A stretch of 64,000 bases of DNA, taken from NCBI RefSeq assembly GCF_037975245.1, contig NC_092573.1, positions 10,202,001 through 10,266,000 of the forward strand, in the 5' to 3' direction. The stretch is from Apostichopus japonicus. Lineage: Eukaryota; Echinodermata; Holothuroidea; Aspidochirotida; Stichopodidae. The position numbers and the translations under genes are program-made. The notes beneath the pieces were generated by a model. It saw only the letters and a list, made by a program, of their open reading frames with translations, was not told where the DNA came from and ran no database searches. Below, in pieces: positions 37,001 through 49,000 of this stretch (position 1 is its first letter; every line of letters starts with the position of its first letter).

Positions 37001-40000
37001 ATAATCAGGAGATATCCTCTGTGAAGATTTGTACAGTTTGTATATTTCTCGTCATTCATTATTTTTTATGTTTCCTCAGTGTGAGTGAGGTCAAGTCATG
37101 TCTTTGTTATCTCTACTTGTGACACTTCACAGAAATCCGTTGCCATGTCATTATTGCTTCCGGCTTCATAGTAACTGTGGCACTGGTATTTCAAATTCTT
37201 AGGAAGTTATGAATGTCTAAATCATTCTCAACGAAGCGTCATCCACCCCCCCCACCCACATCTATGGGAATTCGGTCACGGTCTTGTCTCTGTTGTATAT
37301 TGCTACGTAAATTGTTGTGTACAGTGTATCATGGAATTCTGTCTTTATGTCAGTATTGTTTCTGGTTTATAGTAATTGTTGCAATGTTTCAGGAAGTAAA
37401 AAAATTATGGCACAAGTCCTTGTCAGAGAAGTTTATGTCCATTGATAACGTTATATTTTCAAATGTTACTGATGAATTAGAAATTATTGTTATCTTTATT
37501 GCTTTATTAAGTATTCTGCTTTCATCGTGGAAAGTGGAAAGTGAGTTTTGCTGTTATATATTTATCACCTAGTAAGACAAGTTCTATATACAGTTATGAA
37601 TTTTCAAGGCTGCAAGTTTCGTTTCCAATATAACACCCACTGCCTAGTTACATCTCAAAAACTCATGATTATCTTGTCACATAAGTGTCAGAGCAAATAT
37701 GTTACAATGGTAAATGTGTTAATCAAATAAAGAAGGTGTGGCACTTTCTAAAACAATGTGAATGCTTGTGGTTAATCTACAATACTAACATAGCAAATGT
37801 ACTACATAAGGGTAAGCCTCAGGAATTCAGCAGATTTGCAGTATCAATCCAGCTGGATACCGGATGTGCTGGATTTGGAAATTAACATATTCTAACATTT
37901 AAATTAAGAGTGGAAGAGTTGGGAGGGAGGCAGGAGGGGTGTGAGATGCACAGTACATGAAAAAGCAGTACAGTAGATACTCTTTCCTTTTTGTTCATGA
38001 TTTGCAGATCGGGTGATGTTTCATAAGGCATTTTATAAAAAAAAAATGTAAATTTTAAGAAAAACAGTTTAAGGTTTAGTACTTCAAAGAACTTACTCAT
38101 TTTCTGCAACAAGTGCTTTAAATATTCCTTTACGGGAAACAAAAAACCAACCCATCTTCCTTTGTCTGTATGATAGAGAACATTTTGATCAAGAACTCCC
38201 CCGAATATCCAAGGAAAAGTTTGCTCCATTTGGGAGTCATCTGAATACACATCAAAGGGCTACCTTGTTTGATTTCCCGAAAGGCAAAACTATAGAGTCA
38301 CTCTTATCGACCTTGCTAAGTAGTGAAAGAGACCGCAGATTGTGTTGTCGGCAAGGACCATAAGGCGGATTGCAAAGTCGGTAATTACCATTACTATTCC
38401 AGACTAGTTATTAACGATGTACGTAGCAGTTAAGAATTTCATTAAATTTTTTAAAATTTTCATTTTTTGACAGGTCAGAGAAGATAGAGAGTGGCGGTTC
38501 AAAGTGCTGGTATATCGGTGAGTTTTTTTAAGGTTTTTTCAGGATTTTGTTGCAGATGAAAAAGACCTGGTTGCAAATTTTATTTCTTAGACTTTTTTGA
38601 GTTTGTTACACTTAGTGTTTGCTTGAGTTTGAATAACATCATTGACAGTAGTGTTTTACAACAAACTTAGTAGAACTACATTGAATCATTAATTATTTAC
38701 TTTAAGGGTACATTCAGACAGAATTTTAGCCTTGATATGATGTAATCCAAGAAGGTAGAAGTGCCGAGTCCATGTTTGAGTCCAGTCCGTGGTGTTCCGG
38801 TCAGACGAAAGTGGAAATTGTCAATGTGAAGATTTGACATATTTAATTTATGAAGAGTAATGTTGATCTTGTTTAAAAGATCTTCAAATTTAATTAATAA
38901 TCATTTCTCTAAATGATGGCATTTTTCAATCTATTGTACAATATTAATGTTGCAGTGTTTGTGTTGTTTTCTTGACAGTTATTACACTTTGTGTGTTGGT
39001 ATTTTACGGAGTAACTGCCCTCTTTCTGTTCATCACCGTCGTCTGTTACGGCCTTCCCTTTGATCGATGTTATCGTAACTTAATTTATCCAATTGTGAGT
39101 GGCCTACTCTGTTTCATCATTACAATAATGGGCTTTCTACCGATCAGAACTACAGGTATGTATCATGTCATCTGAGGTATTCATCAAAAAAACAGATTAT
39201 TAATTAAGAATTTATTTGCATTTCTTATAGAAATGATACAGAGTATTGCACAAAGTTGGGATTTGTTGGGATTTGGCTTTTATTATTTCCCATATAGAAA
39301 CAAGCTCCATCCAGGAAGTGACCCAAAAGGGACTTTATTTTTTAATTTTTTTTATTTGTGTCCTTGCATGTCATTATTTTTTGTTTTCTTCATGCAGGTC
39401 AGGAGAAGAGAGTGCCTTTGTTGCAAGCGGCTATGGTGTCAGCCTATGTGATGTTTCTAACATGGTCAGCAATGGTTATCAAGCCCCCAGACATAGGTAA
39501 GTATTGATGCTTTATTTGAACTGTTAAGCTTTTATCTGAACTAATGTTCACCTGTAATATTTAAAAAATAAAATAATGTAATACGAATATCGTAATTCTG
39601 TGTCATAATCTGTAATTGAGGATGAATTTCTTACTTACATGGATGCATCATTTGTAAACTGCAGTCATTTGATACTAAACTTCAGAATTCTAGTACTTTT
39701 CAACAATTTTGTATCGCCTTTGAGTTCATACCATAAATACCACTAGCCTAGTTTTTTAGTATAGTAATGATCCACACAGTGTGCAAATTCAGAGCTCCCA
39801 ACTGACCCGCATTTCGCGGGTTGGACCCGCATTCTAACACCCAAACCCGCTGACCCGTGCAAGTGTCCGAAAAACCCGCATTGTAATTGTCAAGTATACA
39901 TAAAAAAATTGCATCGAATTTTGACTTAGCAACCATCATTTCTTTAGCATTTAGCATAATAGAGTATAAAACCTCCTTTACAGCATCATTTGAACCTCAA

Positions 40001-43000
40001 ATTAGCCTATATTTCTTTTCATTGGGGCGAGCAGCAAACATTTTCATGCCACGGGAAAGAATGAATTATCACCTACTATTCAATTTATTGATGTTACACA
40101 CAAAAAAATTCATATTTCTCAGAAAATTTTGGGTGACAAAAGCCTTTCTAAGTGCCACCATTTTACATGTAGGCATCAGCAGGATTCCAAAAAAAATAAA
40201 AAAACCTTATACCCCTCCCCCAGGTGGCAATTCGTGGCATGGACCAGCATTTGCCTTCTCAAGACTTGGGAGCTATGCAAATTGTCATATGATGGTAGAC
40301 TAGCTAATAGGCCTAAGCATAATGTTATGATTTCCCTAAATCTTGTATGTTTATCACATGTAAAGATTAAGTCAATATCACCTACCAGTAGTTACCTGTG
40401 TGATATCTCTTTATGGTCTCAAAATTGCCTCAACACTGTTAGAAAAATTTACAGAAAATTATGAATGGAAAATTATCGTCTTGTGATCTCAAAGCCCAAT
40501 ATCATCTTCACATCATGATTCTGGGTATATATATATATTTTTTTTAAATGGTAATGAGTTGGAAAATCCAGAATAGTGAAAAACTCCACAAGGGATTCGT
40601 ATGCGGACACCCTAACAACCAACTAGGCTATGGATGCTGATCGTATGTCTAGAGGTTTTTAACCAGTAAGGAAGGTTGTCATTTCACTGTAGACCATTGC
40701 CACCTGTAACGTACAATGCTAATCCTGTTTGGTGACATATTTTTGTCTTACTCTAGAGATAATTCATGATGCTAACCAACTCAAAATCATATATACACAT
40801 ACATATTAAAATCTGTTGCAGTTACAGTTACAGTAATAATGTTACAGTTTTGTTTGCAAATGATATTTATGTCTGTACATATTAACGTGTTTGTGTTCTT
40901 GACTTTTGATCAGTAAACGCTGAAGTGGGTATAACTGTGAATGATACTCTGGGTACTAGTACATCAAACACATCGTATATACAGTGTCAACCGGCAAAGT
41001 CCAACTACGTCATGAGTAGTCAACAGAGCGAGCTGTCGAACGCTATACTCAGCGCTATCATTAGTCTCGCAGTCGTTCTATATTCCTGGTGAGTACTCGT
41101 TCATTTTGAGCAAAAGATTCACTTGTTCAAGGGAAGCCGTCAGTCGCAAGTTGACACAAGTTTTCATGACGATTTTATTGTAATAATGATGACTGGACAA
41201 AATTAGAGGAATGTTTAAAGGAAAAAATAAATAAAATAATAACAGAAAGTTGAGGATATAAAATTGCCTATTCGGAGCAAACGTGAACGCTTTCGATTAT
41301 AGTTTCCTTTTGGGAGTAAAGTGCATCCTATGGGTAAAAATATCACCTAGGAAATAAATGATTGTGTGTTTTGGGTTTTTTGTTGTTTTGATGTATCTGT
41401 GTGTTGATCGGATATAATGTGATGACACAAATCGGACTGATCAGTTTAAGTCGATAAAAGAAAAATGATTGTGTAGTTGTACTTCTACTGAAGAAAGACA
41501 CATTTATGTTTGAGCATTCATTACATAGAAGAAGGAAAAGCTAGGCTGACTTTCAAGCTTTCAGTCTGTTTTCATTTACTGTAAATCCCATCTGGTAGTC
41601 CTTGGGATAGCTCCAAATGTACAACTTTCGGTTGTCCATGGTTAAAATAAAAAATTTACTCGTCACAGACCAACAAACAATAATTTTTTAAATGTCACTC
41701 GTGAGAAGATGGAAATCGATGATGCAGCTAACCTGGATGACAAACTATTTTGTTTTTTCATTTTTTTTTCCCTTGTGAAGTGAATTCTTGTTATTCTTTT
41801 GTCTTTAATTAACTAAAGTAAAAGATTGTCCAACTCCAGATCCTTTTAAGAGATTGTATGGATTGTTTTCTAAGATGCGTTTAAGTAAAGAAAGCCGCCA
41901 TGAAGTGAGAGCGTTTATTGCTATAGTTTGCTGCTTCTTGTTGTTTAACAACCAATTACCCTAAATGATGTGCTTTTGATGGTGTTAGACCTAAGCAGAC
42001 TACTTGTTTATTAAAGCTTGTAATTGGCATTGGAGAGGAACCCCTGCATTATTTTTAGAAACCAAATAATAGTCACATGTAATTGGATATCCATCTATCT
42101 AACAAAGAGAGATATGTGAGGTTATGAAAATAGGACCTCTTGAACTCAGTATGTTATAAACCATGTATTTCAATACAGAGCATTTCGCACCCTAGAATGA
42201 TAATGTCGTTGTTTTACAAAGCGCTAAGGTTTATTCCTAATTTCTTCCTGGCTTTTACAATTCTGGTTTATGAAGTGACATGTCTTGCCTTTTTAGGGAC
42301 CTGATCTTTTATTGAAAGGGATAAAATAAAATAAAAAGTACAAATATATTCTGAACAACACTTTTGTAAATATTTTAACTGAATTTCTGGCAGATAACAT
42401 CCTGGCCTAATAAACTACTTCAAGGAACCAGATGGTAACAAACCATTTAAGTCAGGGGTCGGCATGTAATTAATCTGATCGGCCAAAGTGAAACTTTGTA
42501 CTGTAATTTAGCCATACTTTTCCCACCTGTTCTTTAAATGAATTAAGGTTATAAGCATACACAGTTCCTCTTCCAGATAGAATTATCCTGACACATTTGT
42601 GACCTGTGTATAAGTAAGGACTAAAATTAGGAAGTCAAAATGTAAGAAAGTTATTAAGTAAATAACCAAAAAGGAATGATTTTGTATATTCTTACATATA
42701 TATTTATACATATTTCCCAGTGTGAGAATATCATCGGATGATAATGTCAACAAGAGGCTCAGTCGTATAATTCCTCAAGATGAGAAAACTGTAAATAATC
42801 ATTTTATTGATAATTTTTTTTTGCATATATAATCTATAATAGCAATGCGTCAATGTGTCTTTGCAGCTTTTGCCTGGTAGTGAAGTTTTCTTGTTTTATT
42901 TCATTTCTGTTTATAATGTTGCCTTCATCTTAATCTTGCTCTTCAAAATATTTCCTGCAATTTTTAGCTTTCCCTGCTTTTTACCCTCTCCCTCCTGGAA

Positions 43001-46000
43001 GCAAATAACATTGACTTTGGTCCTGTTTGAAGGTCTTACACTTCAACATGCCATCAAATTTGTAACATATGAAAATAAACCACAAGCATGTGGAGGACCT
43101 GTTTTTGCTTGTATTGAAGAAAACAGGGTCTTTTCATGTTAGATAGCTGTGGTACATTGTTATGTTTACTATTAATGGCAAGTAACAACACATTTCAGTG
43201 GAAGGCGACCTACATGTTGTAATAAAAATATCTGCAAGTCTTAGTTGTCAATAATAGTTGTCAAGTTGTAATAAATGTACATTGTTACCCTCGTCCTGTA
43301 GCAATGAGGAAGTAATTCCCTGTTTCTATCTCTACAGGTGTATTTTGATCAATAATTGACATTTATTTGCATTTCATATGCGTTCCTCAAATTGAACATA
43401 AGAGGCTGTCATGAAAACCTTCTGTTTTTGCCTCTTTTAGCGGTACTTATTTCTGCCTGAATTTAGTTTCTGTTTTGTTGATGTTTTATTGGTTTTGTAC
43501 ATATGTTGATACATTATCAGACATCACTGGCAATCGATTGCCACTTGCAAGTATTGAAACAGTATCCAACACTAAATTTAATCTATGCTCAGCTTTAGAC
43601 TGCAAAAAATGAATTAATTACTTATTACAACTTATTTAAAAGTTATAGTGCCTAATGTTTCGGTCCTAGCAGGATCTTCTTCAGAGGCTTAACTGAATAA
43701 ACCAAAACAAAGTACGCAGATGGAAATAGAGTTAAATTGGACAAATGAGCAATGAATAGAGCAAAACATAGGAACGGTGAGGTTGAAGGAGAAAATGATG
43801 AGAGGATTAAGGACTGTGGAGATAAACTCTGAGAGGGGTAACAATGGGATTAAGGGCTGTGGAGATAAACTCTGAGGCTTTTTGTAGTGGATAAGCAGTT
43901 TACTAACAGTTCTTTTTTCTGTTTTACTTACAACTAAATGTTATTAATAATGCTATGGCTAAAAAGAAAGTAACTATGCATGGTGGTCTTTCTGCAATTA
44001 AACTGTCAAACAGCATTTTATGCATGTTTCATGCAAATCCCAAGTTTGGAATCCTGTAAGTGTATCACCAGTAAAAAACAGTCTTCATTGCTGTCATATG
44101 AAGGTAAAAAATATTGGACTTGTTGGTCACTTTCGATACGTGTAAATTGAAGTTATTTACAATTTATGCAACATAAAACTAATCATGTTTGACTTTCAAA
44201 GGTGGTATATATATTGTTTATCATATTTCACAACAATATCCACAATAACACCATACTGGTCGGTGTAGAAATGTTGCACGATGTTATTTTAAATACCAGC
44301 AAATACCCTGAGCCGCAAGCTACTTAGTTTCAGGATTGAATTATATGCTACCAGCAAGTTATTGCTCTCAGTATACAAAGGAAACCTGTAACTACCATCA
44401 ACTTTGTCAAACTACATTTTTGCTTAAATCTTACTTCAGTAAACATACAGTGCTATCACATTGAGAAATGTCAATCCGTTTGGAAAGGCTGATGCTTGGT
44501 GTATGGCAAGTCATGGAGATTATGTGAACTAGGGGATGGGGGATGGGGGGGGGGCAGTGGGAGGTTAACCACCAGCTGGTTAATTTTTGAGTGACATCTA
44601 ACAGGGATCATCTTCATTCCAGAGATACCATTATCCTTCATTTATGACAAGGACTTTAAAGTTTCAAATAAAGGACATTTTTTCTTTAAATTTGGAGAGG
44701 AGGGAGGGCACATCACATGCTTTTGTCTTTTGTATTTTCCCCTTTCTTTATCATGGAAAAAAAAATTCTTTAGCAAGCCACCTTTGAATCATGAATATTT
44801 TATAAAATTGATGAAAGTTTTATGTTTGCTTGCTACCCAAATTTTATCCCCCCCCCTCCCCAGCAAGGTAGGAGGATGAGGGGCTTCTGTTTGCATTCTG
44901 TCACAATTTTAATGGGAAACAGCTAAGAAATTTATGGCTAGTATGTACCAGTGACCTCTGAAATGCAAGCCCAGTGCTCTACTGACTTATCTATCCAGCA
45001 CTTAGTTGATGGTGATCAATATTTAGTTGTTCTTTCCTGGGTGAACCAGACAGAATCCTCAGTACCTTGCATAATGTGTAACCAGGAATCTTACCCCAGT
45101 TTAATTTGATACAATTTTTTACTACAACTTAAAAGTAAGATGTACTAGTCTAACCCAGGGATTCCCTAACTGGGGTGCATGAGCCCCCAGGGGCTGCGTG
45201 AGTCCATCCCAGGGGGTTCATGAGACGTTTCTGAAAGTCAAAACTAGAGTACAAAACTAAACTCTGATATATCATATAATTTAGTAATGTACAAAAGATG
45301 TACCTATCGACAAACTCTTTTCGTGTTCCATACGCATATGTTGCCATAGTAGTACCGTGCATGTGATAAATAACTGAATGATGAAACAGACACAGGCTGT
45401 TATGCGTATTATAGTATAATAATGACTCAGATCGTGTCTCGGAAAGTTGGGGGTTCGTGGACAACTCTGACATCCACAGAGGGTTTGTGGGGGAAAATAG
45501 TTAGGGAAACCCTGGTCTAACCGTTTCTGACAAGAAAGAAGGTGAAGTTATCTTGAAATAAGAAAACAAACACAATTTCAAAGAAAAATCACTTACATAG
45601 CAGACATAGTTTTCAAATGTATTTAATTCTTAAGAAATGTATCTCCATCTTTAGTTGTATACTTTGTTTATTATTCTGGAAGTCATATATCACCTACTTT
45701 GAAAAGCTATAGTTATTTACCTTTATCATTGCTGCAACTCAATATGTCAGTTTTCTTGGTTAACTTTATATCTTACTTCATACCTTTCTTACAATGGTAA
45801 AGTTCCTAATTTGCAAACTGGCTTTTACTCATGTGGCTCTGCTCTTCTACGCTTGCATTACGTATCCTTGCTCTTTACTATCTCTCTCTTCTCTGCATGT
45901 TAGCATTCAGTCCTCTAATACCGTATCTTTGGGGGAAATGGAAGATAGTTCTTTACCTCATATCAAGGTCACTGTAAGTATAATCATTACCTGCAGCCAC

Positions 46001-49000
46001 ACAGTGGTGTAACCAGCTGGGAAGGAGATGAGGTGGAGGTTGGGGGGGTGGGGAAGGGGGTAGTCTTGGTCCCATTCCCTTCTCTCAAACCTTCACACTT
46101 CCCTATGGTTACACCATGCATTGCTAACGCATATTTAAAAAAAAAATTAAATTTCCACTCGGCTTTTAATAGTGCATTCATGCTAAGAAATATTGTAATT
46201 GGAAAGTTATTAACACTATAAATGTATGTTGTGCAATTAGGGAAGTAGCTAAGGAAGTAGCTACTGAGGAGTAATTAAGAGAAATGAAGAATTGAGTGAA
46301 TTATAATGGACAGGTCTGCTAAATATCAAATCTTCTATAGATGTACCAAATATGCTCCAAATTTACAAAGGGTCTCATTTATCTATGTATTTTGTGATTC
46401 TTTCCAATGCTTTTTAGCTTTAGGGAAACTTCTGTAGTTGATTCTTTTTACTCTCTAAAATGAAATTATTGTTTTGGAAAGTCTTTATTCATAATCTTGC
46501 AAAAGTTTTTGCATGGCTGATCGTTAAACCTGTCAGGTTATAAGTTATTGGTCCTCGTTCATAATGAAATCATTTAAACCAAAAAAGGTTCCTCTGAAAC
46601 ACAGTTTTGCAAACTTCTCTTTTATTAAAATGAAACATTGAAGATTATTCACTACCTAGATATGATTATCCTTATGCCTGTCAATTACATTAAATGTTTT
46701 TACAGTAAAAACAAATATATAAAAGGACCTAGTTTTCAGGTATTGGTGCTATTGAGTTGACCAGTTGGTTATCTACTTGGTCAGACCCGATGCAGTTGTT
46801 TTCATACTGTATGTGAAAGAGGCCAGAAACATTCAATGATGATCTGTACACACTGTTAATCAAAATATAATATTGGAAAAAGAGAAAAGACATTTTTAAT
46901 TTACTTACATAGTTACATAATTACAAAGGAAAATACCATATTAAGCAGCTTAAAAGATACAAAATATGGGCAAATCGAAATCACTTTCTGACAGTAAACT
47001 CAAACTCACCAAACCTCAATCTGACTCTTCATTTGTTAAAGTTGACGGAAAGCCCTGTTTTGGTTACTTTAATATTAACCTTGAGGTTATCAAAGCAGTT
47101 CTCAAATCTACCAAATCACTCATTGAAAACTATTTTAGAGATAATTTTTTTCAGATATGACTTTTTTTTTATATGGAGTTTCATATGTTCCATTATGATA
47201 CCATGCTTGTATTTCTACTTGGGTGACATTAACCTGCAACTTCAACGTAGAGCTGTAATCATGAAACACAGTTAGAACTGAGTGCATCTCAAAGCACATA
47301 TCTTCATTACTGTAATACCTAATTAGTCTTTAATGTTTATATATATATGGTAATTAGTGACGCTCAATTAATATTGTCTTTGTCTTCAGAGATCGAGTAT
47401 TTGGTGCTGCTGTTTGGATTCTCCAGCAAGAACACCAGGTAATTTATAATTTCCCTTAAAGGCATTGAACCACGTGCCGCGCTCTGAAAAAGTTAACTTT
47501 CCATTGCTTGCAAATGATGTTTTCTTTGTGTCGCTACAAAATGCAGACAGTAATGAAACGTGACACCTTGTTATATTTTATCTAGACCTGAGATGTCCAT
47601 CGCTGCTATGTACACTGTGTTGTGGGTATTGACCGTAGCTGTATGTATTGACTGTACACTAGTGTCTAATTACCGACGGTAGCAAGCTGTGTGTGTTTTT
47701 TCTGGGATAGATGGTGGTGTCTAACACTTCTGTTACACCTCATTCGAAACTAGGTCAGATTACCGTCATGAGACGTTTCTTTGTGCGCGAGTCTTCACAC
47801 CCTTTAAATCAGTTGGTTTGGCTTGCAGGATCAAATTTTCTCATCTCAAAGATCCTAGAACATTTATATAATTTATCAGTTTCCATTAGCTTTTGTATCG
47901 CTCACTTTCAGAGTAAACCATTTTCAGAGTAAATGTTTTTTTTTTAAAGAAAATGTGTTGATATTTAAAATAAATATTAGTTCTTAAACATTGAAATACC
48001 ATGCTTCTCATTTGATAAAAATGAACAGCCACAAGTAGAGTTGTGCTATTTTCATCGTTTGCAGAGGAGACCATGATTCGTAGACGTGGGTGGGGTGCAA
48101 TACGCAACGAGATTGAAGGTGTAAGGTACAGTTACACCTACTTTCATGTGACCTTCTTCCTGGCCACCCTGTATGTGATGATGACCTTAACCAACTGGTA
48201 CAGGTGAGTTATGGATTAAAATACTAATGATCAAGGAAGTTATATCTTACAAACTACACATATTCAATGCTGGTACTGAAAGCATACGTTCAGTAACCCA
48301 CCAAAAGATTTACCCTTGTTTACATCAATTAACCAAGTCTGGGCCAGCTGTTCGTTGTTGTGGAGTGTTTCAGTGTTTGATGCAACTTAGCTTAATGGCA
48401 AGCTTGTCGATGAGAACAGCTACTCTTGCATCTTTTGTTTCTTTTCCTCTGAAAGGTTGTGCATGATATTGTTCCCAAAATGGAGGCTACTACTTCTATT
48501 AAGGGGTTCCATATTAACGGTCCTCCCTCAAGTCATAACTGAGTGCTGTAACATAGGTTGACTAAATTGGATGTAGGCTTAACGGTTTACGTGCCTACTG
48601 TACGAAAACAGTTCGCACCAAAGTAGGGCAACGCAATAAATACTACTCGAAATACATCGTTCAGCCAAACACTCAGTTGTTTCAGGTAGTGTCTGGAGGC
48701 GGGCAAACTATGAAAAGTGCTGGCGCCTAAATTTAGGTGCCAAATAGGTTCTTTCATGGAGACACACTTGTCCAAAATAATAAATCTGGTGTAAACTCTT
48801 GTGCCTTTTGATGCTCTAGTTGTTATTAATCAGTGATGTCCAAAAAAATGCGTCAACACTTCACTTAAGCATATATACACTCAAATCAATTCCCTCAAAT
48901 CCCTCTCCCTCCTTCCAAAAACATTTGAATGGTATAAACATGGTTGTGATGTCACATATTTACTTTGTCCAGACTGGCTAAATCATGTCAAGTGTTTCTT

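Noticed and set aside
37213-37572. 119-codon hydrophobic frame in SERINC intron 4
   Set aside because: It is intronic, has no splice sites in phase with SERINC, and its hydrophobicity follows from T-rich sequence.
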